64,000 nucleotides of DNA from Mycobacterium sp. ACS4054 (GCF_001667275.1 NZ_LZHV01000052.1:30625-94624); one strand, 5' to 3'; numbered from the stretch's first letter, positions 19,139-30,591 are shown. Notes: generated by a model from the letters alone, not told the origin. Made by a program: numbers and translations.

Positions 19139-20746
19139 TCAGGCCTTGACGATGTTCTCGTAGTCGGGCATGCCGTTCCAGGTCAGCTTGACGCCGCTGA
19201 CCTGCGGCGACCATCCGACCACCGCGATGTAGTACCACAGCGGCACGGCGGGCATGTCGCGCAACAGGATTCGTTGGGCGACGTTGACCAGCACGTCCGC
19301 CTGGTGCAGGTCCGGCGCCGCCTCGGCGGCGTCCAGCCCGGCGTCGAACTGCGGGCTGGAGTATCCGACGTCGTTGGATCCCGCTCCGGTGGCGTACAGC
19401 GGGGCCAGGAACTCGATCATCGACGGGTAGTCGCCGATCCAGCCCGCCCGGAACGCGGTGTCGATGCTGCGGTTCGTGATCTGGGTGCGGAAGCCCGCGA
19501 ACGTGGGGTGCGGCGCACCGACGGCGTCGATGCCCAGGACGTTCTTGATGCTGTTGGCCACGGCGTCCACCCACTCTTGGTGGCCGCTGTCGGCGTTGTA
19601 AGCGATCGAGTACCGCCCGCTCCACGGCGAGATCGCGTTGGCCTGCGCCCAAAGTTGGCGTGCCCGTTGGGGATTGAAGTCCAGCGCCTCGTTGCCCGGG
19701 ATGTTCGGGTCGAATCCCGGTAGCGAGCTGGCGGTGAAGTCGCGGGCCGGGCTGCGGGTGGCGTTGAAGATCTGCTGACAGATTTGCGGCCGGTTGACGG
19801 CAGCCGACAGCGCCAAGCGGCGCAGCCGGCCTTCCTCGCCGCCGAAGTGCGGCAGGCGCAACGGCGTGTCGAGCGACTGGCTGACCGCGACGGGCCCGCT
19901 GGCGGCGTTGCCGCCGAGGTCGCGCTTGAAGATGGTCAGCGCGCTGGACGGAATCGTGTCCAGCACATCGAGATTGCCCGACAGCAGGTCGGCGTAGGCG
20001 GTGTCCAGGTTGGCGTAGAACTCGAACCGCAAACCCTTGTTGTGGGGCACGCGATTGCCGTGGTAGTCGGGGTTGGGCTTCAGGTCGATCTTGACGTTGT
20101 GTTCCCAGGCCGGCCCGTCGGGGCCGTCCGCCAACTCGTAGGGGCCGTTGCCCACCGGGTGGCGGCCGAATGCCGCCATGTCCCGGAACGCCATGTCGGG
20201 TAACGGGTAGAACGCGTTGTGTCCCAGTCGCAACGTGAAGTCGACGGTCGGCGCCTTGAGCCGCACGTCGAACTCGAGATCGCTGACCACGCGCAGCCCG
20301 GACATGGTGGTCTTCCCGCCCCCACCGGGCCCGGCGACGTCGTCGTACCCAACGATCGGGCTGAAAAAGCTTTGTTGCAGTTGGGCATTGGCGCTCAGCG
20401 CCCCGTAGTTCCATGCGTCGACGAACGAATGGGCCGTCACCGGCGAGCCGTCGGTGAACTTCCACCCGGGCTTGAGCGCGATGCGGTAGTTGATGTTGTC
20501 GGTTGTCTCGATCGACTGCGCCACCTCCGGCGACGGTTTGCCGGCGGCGTCATACGACACCAAGCCGGCGAACAGTCGGTCCAGGATCCGCCCGCCGAGG
20601 CTGTCGTTGGTGCCCGTGGGAATCAGCGGGTTCGGCGGCTCGCCGCCGTTGACCACCACCAGTTCGGGGCTCAGCGCCCCGCCGCCGCACGCGGTCAGCG
20701 ACGCGACCACGATCCCGGCGACGACCAGGAACAGCATCCGACGCAT
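19139..20746 (-). CDS. dppA: Peptide-binding lipoprotein DppA
   Basis: A 535-residue extracytoplasmic solute-binding protein of family 5 (SBP_bac_5), matching Rv3666c (541). The N-terminus is a lipoprotein signal (MRRMLFLVVAGIVVASLTAC) with the acylated Cys at residue 20. The mature part has the family hallmarks: NPLIPTGTNDSLGG near the start, FTDGSPVTAHSFVDAWNYG, and a PIVGYDDVAGPG region. It is first gene of the dpp operon and delivers peptides to DppBC. The promoter should lie in the 39-bp gap to the upstream gene or within that gene. Confidence 0.95.
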   Translation of the reverse strand: MRRMLFLVVAGIVVASLTACGGGALSPELVVVNGGEPPNPLIPTGTNDSLGGRILDRLFAGLVSYDAAGKPSPEVAQSIETTDNINYRIALKPGWKFTDGSPVTAHSFVDAWNYGALSANAQLQQSFFSPIVGYDDVAGPGGGGKTTMSGLRVVSDLEFDVRLKAPTVDFTLRLGHNAFYPLPDMAFRDMAAFGRHPVGNGPYELADGPDGPAWEHNVKIDLKPNPDYHGNRVPHNKGLRFEFYANLDTAYADLLSGNLDVLDTIPSSALTIFKRDLGGNAASGPVAVSQSLDTPLRLPHFGGEEGRLRRLALSAAVNRPQICQQIFNATRSPARDFTASSLPGFDPNIPGNEALDFNPQRARQLWAQANAISPWSGRYSIAYNADSGHQEWVDAVANSIKNVLGIDAVGAPHPTFAGFRTQITNRSIDTAFRAGWIGDYPSMIEFLAPLYATGAGSNDVGYSSPQFDAGLDAAEAAPDLHQADVLVNVAQRILLRDMPAVPLWYYIAVVGWSPQVSGVKLTWNGMPDYENIVKA

Positions 20747-20785
20747 GACACCCGACCCTAGGGCCTGAACACCGACTGACGGTCC

Positions 20786-21316
20786 TCAGACGGGAGTGAC
20801 GGGATGCACCTGCAACGCGCAGGCGTCGATGGTGGCCGGCACGGTCAGGACCACGGTGGTGTCCGGCGGGTTGACCAACAGGTCGGTGTAGGTGGGGCAC
20901 GAGTTGCCGTTGGCGTCGACGGCAAGGCCCTCCACCACGGCCTGCGCCTGGGTGGATAGGGACAGGACGACGGTGGGCGGGACCTCGGTGCCGCCGGGGA
21001 CGCCGCCCATGTAGCCGCGCAGCGTGGGCTGGGCGTGAACGAGCGGTCCTCCGGACCCGGAGTCGACGCCGGGGTATCCGGTCAGGGTGCAGGGTTCCGC
21101 GCCGCCGGCCAGGCTGAACACCAGCGTGGCCGCGCGGTGGCCCACCGCCGCCTGAGTCGGCGAGGCCGTGACGGCGATCTGGTCCGACCAGCACGGGGTC
21201 GGGGCGTCCGCGTTGTCGGTCGGCATGGCCCACGCGGCCGGCCCCAGCGCGGCGCTGACCGCGTAACCCGTTGCGGCCGCGACAAAGCTGCGAAGTAGTC
21301 GCCCGTGATCCGGCAC
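20786..21316 (-). CDS. Secreted DUF4232-domain protein
   Basis: A 176-residue exported protein. The N-terminus has a signal peptide (RSFVAAATGYAVSAALGPAAWA) with likely cleavage after AWA. The mature part has four cysteines (PCWSDQIAV, EPCTLTGYPGVD, NSCPTYTDLLV, DACALQVHP) in the pattern of the DUF4232 beta-sandwich family common in actinobacterial secreted proteins and lipoproteins; two disulphides are likely. No lipobox is seen. It is not found at this place in M. tuberculosis, where dppA and acs are adjacent. It is upstream of and co-directional with dppA. Function unknown. Confidence 0.75.
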   Translation of the reverse strand: MPDHGRLLRSFVAAATGYAVSAALGPAAWAMPTDNADAPTPCWSDQIAVTASPTQAAVGHRAATLVFSLAGGAEPCTLTGYPGVDSGSGGPLVHAQPTLRGYMGGVPGGTEVPPTVVLSLSTQAQAVVEGLAVDANGNSCPTYTDLLVNPPDTTVVLTVPATIDACALQVHPVTPV

Positions 21317-21431
21317 ATCGGTGATTATCCGCCACCGGGGCCGGCTTTGACCTCGATTTCAAGCGCCGCTTTTCACCTTGTGGGGCTAGGCTCTCTGACG
21401 ATCGACGAGCCTCGACACTAGGAGGAAGCCA

Positions 21432-23381
<1,950 letters not shown>

Positions 23382-23386
23382 CCGAC

Positions 23387-24085
23387 TCAGCCCGGTAGGG
23401 GCGTGAACCCCGCGCCGGGCCGGTGCTTGGCGTTGACGTCGCCCAGGATCGTGTTGAACGACTGGACGACGGCCGGCGTGTGCAGCGGGATGTACTTGAT
23501 GATGCAGGTCGGCAGGTTGTCGCTGAACGCCCCGTGGATCATGCCGACCAGCATGTTGTTCACGGTCACCGGCGCTCCCGAGTCGCCCGGCTGGCCGCAG
23601 ACCTGCATGACGATGGTGCCGGGTTCTTGGCCGGGGCCCCAGGTGACGCCGCACGAGTTGCCGGTGGTGCGGCCCTGTTTGCACGCGATCTCGCCGAAGG
23701 CCGGATCTGGGCCGAGCCCGTTGATCGCGAAGCCGTTGTAGTTGGCGGTCGGCGTCACCTTGGCGGGATCGAACTTGATCACCGCGTAGTCGAGGTTGTC
23801 GTTGCCGGCCACCATGGTGCCCAGGATGCCGGCGTTTTCGGCGCCCTCGGCGGCCACCTGCGCGCCCGGCCCGCCGCAATGCGCCGAGGTGAAGCCGATC
23901 AGGTCACCGGCGGCATCGCCCCCGATGGTGGTCAGGGTGCACATCGTGTCCCCGTTGATGACGATGCCGGCGCCGCCGCCCATCGGGATCCTCACATCGG
24001 CGGCCGCGGCGCGTGCGGGGCAGCCCACCAGGACCAAGAGCACCGCCACCGTCGCCGCCACGAAGTACCGGTGCGCCGTCTGCAC
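23387..24085 (-). CDS. Secreted trypsin-like serine protease (Rv3668c-like)
   Basis: A 232-residue alpha-lytic/chymotrypsin-fold protease, exactly the Rv3668c length. The signal peptide (RYFVAATVAVLLVLVGCPARA) ends near residue 27. The catalytic triad is visible as His69 (TSAHC), Asp99 (NLDYAVI) and Ser169 (GQPGDSGAP). Cysteines at 49/70 and 135/145/163 suggest disulphides. The GTG at 24085 is chosen over a frame open to 24475 because it places the signal peptide at the N-terminus. It converges with acs, ending 5 bp from it. Substrate unknown. Confidence 0.9.
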   Translation of the reverse strand: MQTAHRYFVAATVAVLLVLVGCPARAAAADVRIPMGGGAGIVINGDTMCTLTTIGGDAAGDLIGFTSAHCGGPGAQVAAEGAENAGILGTMVAGNDNLDYAVIKFDPAKVTPTANYNGFAINGLGPDPAFGEIACKQGRTTGNSCGVTWGPGQEPGTIVMQVCGQPGDSGAPVTVNNMLVGMIHGAFSDNLPTCIIKYIPLHTPAVVQSFNTILGDVNAKHRPGAGFTPLPG

Positions 24086-24260
24086 AGCACCACTCCCATC
24101 GACAGGCCGGACCCGGACCGGCTTGGCCAGTCTAGTCGGCCGGGCGTCTCGCCCGCCGTGCTGCGCGTGGCCGTCGGCTGGCCTCGTCTGCCATGTCGGC
24201 GCATGGCAACATGAACCGCGAGGACAGCCAGCCGGGCGATGACGAAAGAGGGGACCGTCT

Positions 24261-24788
24261 GTGAGCAAAGCCGATGGCAAGAACGGTGTGCCCAGCACGC
24301 TGACCACGATTCCCCTGACCGATCCGCACGCCCGGCCCGGCGAGCCGTCGATCGGTGACCTGATCAAGGACGCGACCACGCAGGTCTCCACGCTGGTGCG
24401 CGCCGAGGTCGAGCTGGCCCGGGCCGAGATCACCCGGGACGTCAAAAAGGGCCTGACCGGCAGCGTGTACTTCATCGCCGCGTTGGTGGTGCTGTTCTAC
24501 TCCACGTTCTTTTTCTTCTTTTTCGTAGCCGAGCTGCTCGACACCTGGCTGTGGCGCTGGGTGGCGTTCCTGATCGTCTTCGGTGTTCAGGTGGTGGTCG
24601 GGGCCCTGCTGGCCCTGCTGGGCTTCCTGAAGGTGCGCCGGATCCGGGGCCCGCGGGAGACCATCGAATCGGTCAAGGAGACCCGCACCGCGCTCACGCC
24701 GGGCCACGACAAGACGCCGGACGCGGCCAAACAGCTCACCGAGCGCGGCAGGCACGAGAAGCCCGAAACCGATCCATCGGGTTGGTAG
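24261..24788 (+). CDS. Holin-X (DUF1469)-type membrane protein (Rv3669-like)
   Basis: A 175-residue protein with a hydrophilic N-terminus, an amphipathic helix (TLVRAEVELARAEITRDVKK) and two adjacent membrane helices (VYFIAALVVLFYSTFFFFFF and WVAFLIVFGVQVVVGALLAL). A charged C-terminal tail ends in DPSGW. This is the actinobacterial putative holin superfamily III layout (PF07332), which in mycobacteria is a chromosomal membrane protein rather than a lysis factor. The stop codon is immediately followed by the ATG of the epoxide hydrolase gene, so the two are an operon. Confidence 0.85.
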   Translation: MSKADGKNGVPSTLTTIPLTDPHARPGEPSIGDLIKDATTQVSTLVRAEVELARAEITRDVKKGLTGSVYFIAALVVLFYSTFFFFFFVAELLDTWLWRWVAFLIVFGVQVVVGALLALLGFLKVRRIRGPRETIESVKETRTALTPGHDKTPDAAKQLTERGRHEKPETDPSGW

Positions 24789-25742
24789 ATGGCCCCGCCG
24801 GATCCGTCGGTAACCCGCATCGACGGGCCATGGCGCCATTTGGACGTGCACGCCAACGGGATCCGGTTCCATGTCGTCGAGGCCCTGCCCGCGGGCGACG
24901 ACGCGACCGCACCGCCCACGGCCCGTCCGCTGGTGATGCTGCTGCACGGTTTCGGTTCGTTTTGGTGGTCGTGGCGTCATCAGTTGCGGGGACTGACCGG
25001 GGCGCGGGTGGTCGCGGTCGACCTGCGCGGTTACGGCGGCAGCGATAAGCCACCCCGCGGCTACGACGGCTGGACACTGGCCGGCGACACCGCCGGCCTG
25101 ATTCGCGCGCTGGGGCACTCGTCGGCGACGCTGGTCGGGCACGCCGACGGCGGGCTGGCCTGCTGGGCCACCGCGTTGCTGCACGCGCGCTTGGTGTCGG
25201 CCATCGCGCTGATCAGCTCGCCGCACCCGGCGGCGCTGCGCCGGTCCACCCTGACCCGGCGTGACCAGGGCTACGCCCTGCTGTCCACCCTGTTGCGCTA
25301 CCAGATGCCGATCTGGCCCGAGCGCCTACTGACCCGCGACAACGGCGCCGAGATCGAACGCCTGGTCCGCAGCCGCAGCTGCGCCAAATGGCTTGCTTCC
25401 GAAGACTTTTCCGAGGCGATTGGTTATCTGCGGACGGCGATCCAGATCCCGTCGGCGGCGCACTGCGCGCTGGAATATCAGCGCTGGGCCGTGCGCAGCC
25501 AGCTGCGCGACGAAGGCCGGCGCTTCATGAAATCGATGTGCCAGCAACTCAGCGTGCCGCTGCTGCACCTGCGCGGCGACGCCGATCCCTACGTGCTGGC
25601 CGACCCGGTCGACCGGACGCAGCGCTATGCCCCGCAGGGGCGTTATGTATCCGTTTCGGGCGCAGGGCATTTCAGCCACGAAGAGGCGCCCGAGGAAATC
25701 AACAGGCACTTGCTGCGATTCCTCGACTCGGTGGTCAACTGA
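24789..25742 (+). CDS. ephE: Alpha/beta hydrolase, epoxide hydrolase type (EphE-like)
   Basis: A 317-residue alpha/beta hydrolase (Rv3670-like). The oxyanion motif is LHGFGSFWWSW. The nucleophile elbow VGHADGG carries Asp, as in epoxide hydrolases and dehalogenases, rather than Ser. The acid residue is likely in RGDADPYVLADPVD and the catalytic His in GAGHFSHEEAPEE. In M. tuberculosis this family probably detoxifies lipid epoxides; the substrate is not known. It follows the holin-X-like gene with no gap and overlaps the end of the convergent marP by 8 bp. Confidence 0.88.
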   Translation: MAPPDPSVTRIDGPWRHLDVHANGIRFHVVEALPAGDDATAPPTARPLVMLLHGFGSFWWSWRHQLRGLTGARVVAVDLRGYGGSDKPPRGYDGWTLAGDTAGLIRALGHSSATLVGHADGGLACWATALLHARLVSAIALISSPHPAALRRSTLTRRDQGYALLSTLLRYQMPIWPERLLTRDNGAEIERLVRSRSCAKWLASEDFSEAIGYLRTAIQIPSAAHCALEYQRWAVRSQLRDEGRRFMKSMCQQLSVPLLHLRGDADPYVLADPVDRTQRYAPQGRYVSVSGAGHFSHEEAPEEINRHLLRFLDSVVN

Positions 25743-26943
25743 CGCAGGCGCCGGTGGTGACCTGCTGGGTATCCCCGATCTTGGCGAGCTGACTGGCCAC
25801 CTCGTCGGCCGTCAGCACGAAACCGGTGTCCGGGTCGTCGACGGCCGCCCCGAACACCACGCCGAGCACCTGACCGTTCAGGTCGATCAGCGGACCGCCC
25901 GAATTGCCTTGCTCCACATTGGCTCTGATGGTGTAGACGTCACGGGTGACCGGTGCGGGATCCCGGTAGATGTCCGGGCCGCTGAGCTTGATGACCTCGC
26001 GGATGCGAGCCGGGGTGGCGGTGAAGTTTCCGCCGCCCGGATAGCCCAGCACCACCACACTGGTTCCCGTCTTCGCATCGGACTGGGCGAACGCCAGCGG
26101 CTGCGGCGGCAGGTTGGGGACGGCGAGGATGGCGATGTCGACCGACGGGTCGTAGGAGACGACGGTGGCGTCGAGCGGGCTGCCGCTGGCGTAGATCTGC
26201 ACGCTGTTGGAACCGGCCACCACGTGCGCGTTGGTCATCACCCGGTCCGGGGCGATCACAAATCCGCTGCCCTCCAACACTTTCTGGCAACTCGGCGCCA
26301 GGCTGCGCACCTTGACGACGCTGGGCGCGGTGGCCTGCACCACCGGGTTGCTGGCCAGCGCGGGGTCGGGTGAGGCGACGGGAATGACCGGAGTGCGGCT
26401 GAACGGCTCCAGCACCGCGGGCAGGCCGGAGGTGTTCAGCAGCGCCGACAGCCGCTTGGGCACCGTCTTCAGCCAGGGCGGGGCGACCTCGTTGACCTTG
26501 GCCAGCACCCGCGAACCGCGGACCGCGGCGGCCAGCTCCGGCTGGTCCTTCGACTGGGTCAGCGGCGTCGCCAGCAACCAGGCCGCGGTCAACACCACCA
26601 CCAGCTGGACCCCCACCCCGATGAACGAGTCGGCCGTCCGGATGGTGCGGCTGCGGATCGCGCCCCGAACCGCCCGGCCCAACACCACTCCGGCGACCTC
26701 GCCGATGACGACCAGCGCAAGGATGAGAAACAGGGCGGCGAACAGCTTGGCCCGGGGCGCGGCGATGTGGGCAACCAGATGGGGCGCCAGCAGCACACCC
26801 GCGATCGCGCCCAACAACACCCCGACGAACGAGAACAGCGACCCCACCGCGCCGGAACGCCACCCCGACACGGCCGCGATGAACGCGACCGCCAGCACGG
26901 CCACGTCAAGCCATTGCGACGGGCTCATCGAGTTCAGGTTCAT
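25735..26943 (-). CDS. marP: Membrane serine protease MarP (acid resistance)
   Basis: A 402-residue protein: four N-terminal helices of the CvpA type (residues about 10-130), a linker, then a periplasmic chymotrypsin-like protease. The triad is His240 (TNAHVVAG), Asp269 (SVDIAIL) and Ser348 (GNSGGPLI), each offset by five from M. tuberculosis MarP (235/264/343). MarP is needed for pH homeostasis in acid and within phagosomes and cleaves the peptidoglycan hydrolase RipA. The ATG at 26943 overlaps the nudix stop (ATGA); a second ATG at 26928 would give the exact M. tuberculosis length. Confidence 0.94.
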   Translation of the reverse strand: MNLNSMSPSQWLDVAVLAVAFIAAVSGWRSGAVGSLFSFVGVLLGAIAGVLLAPHLVAHIAAPRAKLFAALFLILALVVIGEVAGVVLGRAVRGAIRSRTIRTADSFIGVGVQLVVVLTAAWLLATPLTQSKDQPELAAAVRGSRVLAKVNEVAPPWLKTVPKRLSALLNTSGLPAVLEPFSRTPVIPVASPDPALASNPVVQATAPSVVKVRSLAPSCQKVLEGSGFVIAPDRVMTNAHVVAGSNSVQIYASGSPLDATVVSYDPSVDIAILAVPNLPPQPLAFAQSDAKTGTSVVVLGYPGGGNFTATPARIREVIKLSGPDIYRDPAPVTRDVYTIRANVEQGNSGGPLIDLNGQVLGVVFGAAVDDPDTGFVLTADEVASQLAKIGDTQQVTTGACVS

Positions 26944-27701
26944 CCGGGGGCCTCACCCTGGTCGCCGACCAGCGCCATCGCCGCGTCCAATTCGCGGACG
27001 TCGGTGGTGTCCCAGGGCTGGGCCCAGCCGGCGACGTCGAGCATCGCACAGATCACCTGGCCAGTGAATCCCCAAACCAGCATCTCGTTCAGCAGAAACG
27101 CCGGTCCGGCCCACCGGCGCCCGAGGTCCCCCCGGTACACCATCAGCCGGTTGGCCGGGTTGATGAAGGCGCGCACCGGAACTCGCGCGACGATCGCGGT
27201 TTCGGCCTCGTTGACGACGGCCACCGGCCCGGGATCCTGCGAGTAGGCCAGCACCGGCACGACGTGAAATCGCGACGGCGCGATGAACGTCCGTTCCATC
27301 GTGACCAAGGGCCGCAACCGCGAGACGTCGATCCCGGTTTCTTCCTCCGCTTCGCGCAGGGCGGTGGACACCGGGCCGTCATCACCCGGATCGGAGGCGC
27401 CGCCGGGAAACGCCGCCTGCCCGGCGTGGTGGCGCAGCGTCGACGCCCGCACCGTGAGCAGCAGATCGGCGTCGTCGGGGACGCCGCCGTCGGCCGGCGC
27501 GGACGCGGGACCCGAAAACAGCACCAGGACTGCGGCTTCGCGACCCCGGCCGCTCATCGCCGACAACGACGACGCGGCCTTGCCGGTGATCATCGCGAGC
27601 ACGTCGGCCGGCAGCCGGCGCCGGTACGCGTCCGGCATCCGCTCGACGTTGTCGACCAGGGGACGCAGCCACGGCGGGGAGACGTCGGGCGTCAGCGGCA
27701 T
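26940..27701 (-). CDS. Nudix hydrolase, CoA pyrophosphatase-like (Rv3672c-like)
   Basis: A Nudix protein of 253 residues. The Nudix box is seen in AAFPGGASDPGDDG...ALREAEEETGID, with the preceding LLTVRASTLRHHAGQ segment typical of CoA diphosphatases (NudL/UPF0035). The family hydrolyses CoA to phosphopantetheine and 3',5'-ADP. I start at the ATG at 27701 (PLTPDVSPPWL); a TTG at 27785 would add 28 residues of low-complexity sequence. Translation is coupled to marP by ATGA. The gene order thioredoxin-like, nudix, marP is conserved in mycobacteria. Confidence 0.85.
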   Translation of the reverse strand: MPLTPDVSPPWLRPLVDNVERMPDAYRRRLPADVLAMITGKAASSLSAMSGRGREAAVLVLFSGPASAPADGGVPDDADLLLTVRASTLRHHAGQAAFPGGASDPGDDGPVSTALREAEEETGIDVSRLRPLVTMERTFIAPSRFHVVPVLAYSQDPGPVAVVNEAETAIVARVPVRAFINPANRLMVYRGDLGRRWAGPAFLLNEMLVWGFTGQVICAMLDVAGWAQPWDTTDVRELDAAMALVGDQGEAPG

Positions 27702-27793
27702 CGTCCCGCGCGCGCGGGAGGGGGGCTTGCCCGCCGCATGCGGGGGCTCGCCCCCGACACTCACCCGGCGCTCCAGTCGGTCCAATTTCAGGC

Positions 27794-28441
27794 TTATCCC
27801 TTGTCGTTTCCGACCGCGGCGGCGATCTCGTCGGCACTGGCGAAGGCCCGCGGCAGCATCTGGGCAACGCTACCGTCCGGCCGCAGAACCACGGTCGCGG
27901 GCATCACGTTTACCACGCCGAGCGCCGCCGCGACCCGACGGCGACCGTCCTGCAGGGTCGGCAACCGAACGCCCAGCTCGGCCAGCCGCAGCAACGCCGC
28001 CGTCTCGTTCTCGTCCTGATGCACGGTCACCACCATCACGTCCGACCCGGCTCGCCGTTGATACTCGGCCATCGCGGGCAGCTCGGCCGCGCACGGCGCG
28101 CACCAATACGCCCACAGGTTGAGCACGACCCGGCGCCCGGCCAGCGCGCGGGCGACGTCGACAACCGAACCGTCCGCGGCGCATTCGGCGGTGACCCCGC
28201 GCAGCGCCGGGGGCCCGGGGCCGTCTCCGGCGCCCGGACACGGCGCCAGGTTGGCCCGCTGCCGCGGACCGGCCAGCGCGGCCGCCGTGTCGGCGTCGCG
28301 GTGCTCGCGGTAGGGCGTGCCCTGCGCGGTGCCGGGCGTTGTCGTCGGCGCGGACTGGTCGCGAAGCTGGGCCACCAGGGCCGCGGTCAGCGCCGCCACC
28401 ACCGCGAGGATCGCGATCGTCCAGCGCGTGGAGCGCGTCAA
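27794..28441 (-). CDS. Membrane-anchored thioredoxin-like protein (TlpA/ResA type)
   Basis: A 215-residue protein (Rv3673c-like) with one N-terminal helix (WTIAILAVVAALTAALVAQL) and an exported thioredoxin fold. The redox motif is YWCAPCAAEL, and the cis-proline region (NVMPATVVLRPDG) is present. Two further cysteines (APCPGAG, AECAADG) lie before the fold and may form a second disulphide. The family reduces or isomerises extracytoplasmic disulphides, for example in cytochrome c maturation. The partner is unknown. It lies 9 bp downstream of nth and upstream of the nudix gene. Confidence 0.88.
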   Translation of the reverse strand: MTRSTRWTIAILAVVAALTAALVAQLRDQSAPTTTPGTAQGTPYREHRDADTAAALAGPRQRANLAPCPGAGDGPGPPALRGVTAECAADGSVVDVARALAGRRVVLNLWAYWCAPCAAELPAMAEYQRRAGSDVMVVTVHQDENETAALLRLAELGVRLPTLQDGRRRVAAALGVVNVMPATVVLRPDGSVAQMLPRAFASADEIAAAVGNDKG

Positions 28442-28450
28442 CGCCGTGCC

Positions 28451-29248
28451 CTACAGGCCGGCCAGGGCCAGCAGGTGCTCGGTCTCCGGGCCCCGCACCA
28501 ACGGCGCGGCCAGCAGCGGCTCGGTGGGGCCGAGGCCGAATGAGGGGCAGTCCTTGGCCACGACGCAGACACCGCAGGCCGGTTTGCGCGCGTGGCATAC
28601 GCGGCGGCCGTGGAAGATCACGCGATGGCTGAGCATGGTCCACTCGCTGCGTTCGATCAGCTCGCCGGCCGCGCGCTCGATCTTGACCGGGTCCTTGTCG
28701 GTGGTCCAGCGCCACCGGTGCAGCAGGCGCGCGAAATGGGTGTCGACCGTGATGCCGGGGACGCCAAAGGCGTTGCCCAGGATGACGTTGGCGGTCTTGC
28801 GGCCCACGCCGGGCAGCGTGACCAGTTCTTCCATCGTGGCGGGCACCTCGCCGTCGAACCGCTCGACCAACGCCTGCCCGAGGCCGATCAGTGAGGTCGC
28901 CTTGTTCCGGAAGAACCCCGTCGGGCGGATCAGGGTTTCCAGTTCGTCGCGGTCGGCTTGCGCGTAGTCCAGCGCCGAGGGATAGCGCTTGAACAACGCC
29001 GGCGTCGTCAGGTTCACCCGTTTGTCGGTGCTCTGCGCGGAAAGGATGGTGGCGACCGTCAGCTCCAGCGGCGTGGTGAAGTCCAGCTCGCAGTGCGCGT
29101 CCGGAAACGCCTGCGCCAGAGCCCTATTCATGCGGCGGGCCCGTCGTACCAGGCCGACTCGGGTCTCCTCGGAGAAGCGGCCGGCGGCGTCGACGCCCGC
29201 CTGGGCGGGGGTGGACTTCGAGCGCCCGGACGACTTTGCCGCTGTCAC
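28451..29248 (-). CDS. nth: Endonuclease III
   Basis: A bifunctional DNA glycosylase/AP lyase for oxidised pyrimidines (Rv3674c). It has the helix-hairpin-helix [14 protein letters not shown] with the catalytic Lys, the catalytic Asp in TVDTHFARL, and the C-terminal 4Fe-4S loop with four cysteines ([17 protein letters not shown]). The 265-residue product is longer than usual because of a 25-residue Ser/Lys/Ala-rich N-terminal extension; an internal ATG at residue 40 would remove it but also part of the conserved helix. It is divergent from the small membrane protein gene, 47 bp away. Confidence 0.95.
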   Translation of the reverse strand: MTAAKSSGRSKSTPAQAGVDAAGRFSEETRVGLVRRARRMNRALAQAFPDAHCELDFTTPLELTVATILSAQSTDKRVNLTTPALFKRYPSALDYAQADRDELETLIRPTGFFRNKATSLIGLGQALVERFDGEVPATMEELVTLPGVGRKTANVILGNAFGVPGITVDTHFARLLHRWRWTTDKDPVKIERAAGELIERSEWTMLSHRVIFHGRRVCHARKPACGVCVVAKDCPSFGLGPTEPLLAAPLVRGPETEHLLALAGL

Positions 29249-29295
29249 CTACGACAGAGTACTGATTTCGTGATCTCGCCGAGACCTCGTGTTGA

Positions 29296-29700
29296 TTGAA
29301 GGCCCTGTTTACTCTCCTTGTGTCATGGTTGCTGGTGGCCTGCGTTCCCGGGCTGCTGATGCTGGCGGCGCTCGGCTTGGGGCGCCTCGAACGGGGGCTC
29401 GCCCGCGAAGACGTCACGATGATCGCGGTCGCCGAGCTCTTCGAGCACGTGGAGTTCATGGACGTGCGCACCCTGGCCCGCGAGGGCATGCCGGAGGCGG
29501 TGGAATACCTGCACCGGCGCGAGGACCGGGAACTCGCGGCGGCGGCGCTGGGCGGGCTGACCGCCGGGCCGCGGCACGCGGCGCCGTCGTTCGCCGCCAG
29601 CTTCGTCGACCGCGGCGAGCTGACATTGCCGACGCGAATACACGCGCAGACGCGCATCAATCCGCAGTTTAAGGCCCCTCGATACGTCAATCGTGTGTAG
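29296..29700 (+). CDS. Small membrane protein (Rv3675-like)
   Basis: A 134-residue protein with one N-terminal hydrophobic helix (TLLVSWLLVACVPGLLMLAA) and a charged soluble remainder with conserved-looking segments (EHVEFMDVRTLAREGMPEAV; REDRELAAAALGGL). The start is a TTG at 29296. The ending (PQFKAPRYVNRV) is followed at once by the crp promoter region. Position and size match Rv3675. No function known. Confidence 0.8.
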   Translation: MKALFTLLVSWLLVACVPGLLMLAALGLGRLERGLAREDVTMIAVAELFEHVEFMDVRTLAREGMPEAVEYLHRREDRELAAAALGGLTAGPRHAAPSFAASFVDRGELTLPTRIHAQTRINPQFKAPRYVNRV

Positions 29701-29709
29701 CGTTGCACG

Positions 29710-29736
29710 TTGGACAAAATGTCCGACCGCTAGACT
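29710..29736 (+). promoter_or_regulatory. Candidate crp promoter with internal palindrome
   Basis: TTGGAC (29710-29715), 15 bp, then TAGACT (29731-29736), about 55 bp before the crp start. The palindrome GGACA-AAA-TGTCC (29712-29724) overlaps the -35 and could be an operator. Spacing is short for SigA, so the assignment is tentative. Confidence 0.4.
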
Positions 29737-29797
29737 CATCACGCGAGCACGGGATTAACCTGCACGTATCACCGTCATTAAAACCTGAAGAGGCAAC

Positions 29798-30472
29798 GTG
29801 GACGAGATCCTGGCAAGGGCAGGAATCTTCCAAGGGGTTGAGCCCAGCGCCGTCGCCGCGCTGACCAAGCAACTGCAACCCGTCGACTTCCCCCGTGGGC
29901 ACACGGTGTTCGCCGAGGGCGAGCCGGGCGATCGGCTGTACATCATCGTCTCGGGGAAGGTGAAGATCGGCCGTCGCTCGCCCGACGGTCGGGAGAACCT
30001 GCTGACGATCATGGGCCCGTCGGACATGTTCGGCGAATTGTCCATCTTCGACCCCGGTCCGCGGACCTCCAGCGCGACCACCATCACCGAGGTGCGCGCG
30101 GTGTCGATGGACCGCGACGCGCTGCGGGCGTGGATCGCCGACCGTCCCGAGATCGCCGAGCAGCTGCTGCGGGTGCTGGCCCGACGGCTGCGCCGCACCA
30201 ACAACAACCTGGCCGACCTCATCTTCACCGACGTGCCCGGCCGGGTCGCCAAACAACTGCTGCAGCTCGCCCAGCGGTTCGGCACCCAGGAGGGTGGCGC
30301 GATGCGGGTGACCCACGACCTGACCCAGGAGGAGATCGCCCAGCTGGTGGGCGCCTCCCGCGAGACGGTGAACAAGGCGCTGGCCGATTTCGCCCACCGC
30401 GGCTGGATCCGCCTGGAGGGCAAGAGTGTGCTGATTTCGGACTCCGAAAGGCTCGCCCGCCGAGCGAGGTAA
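29798..30472 (+). CDS. crp: cAMP receptor protein, global transcription factor
   Basis: A 224-residue CRP/FNR regulator, the same length as Rv3676. The N-terminal cyclic-nucleotide domain includes [21 protein letters not shown] and the phosphate-binding cassette [18 protein letters not shown] with its Glu and Arg. The C-terminal winged helix reads [21 protein letters not shown], where SRETVNK is the recognition helix. It controls carbon, respiration and persistence genes in response to cAMP. The start is a GTG. It is transcribed alone. Confidence 0.97.
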   Translation: MDEILARAGIFQGVEPSAVAALTKQLQPVDFPRGHTVFAEGEPGDRLYIIVSGKVKIGRRSPDGRENLLTIMGPSDMFGELSIFDPGPRTSSATTITEVRAVSMDRDALRAWIADRPEIAEQLLRVLARRLRRTNNNLADLIFTDVPGRVAKQLLQLAQRFGTQEGGAMRVTHDLTQEEIAQLVGASRETVNKALADFAHRGWIRLEGKSVLISDSERLARRAR

Positions 30473-30591
30473 GCGCGCGCGAAGCGCGGGCGCAACCGAG
30501 CGAGAACTCGAACCCGAGCCCGGTAAGTGCGAGGTAATTGCGCCGAGCCGGTAATTTCGCAGGCGCCTACTCGCACTTCTCCTGCGAATAT

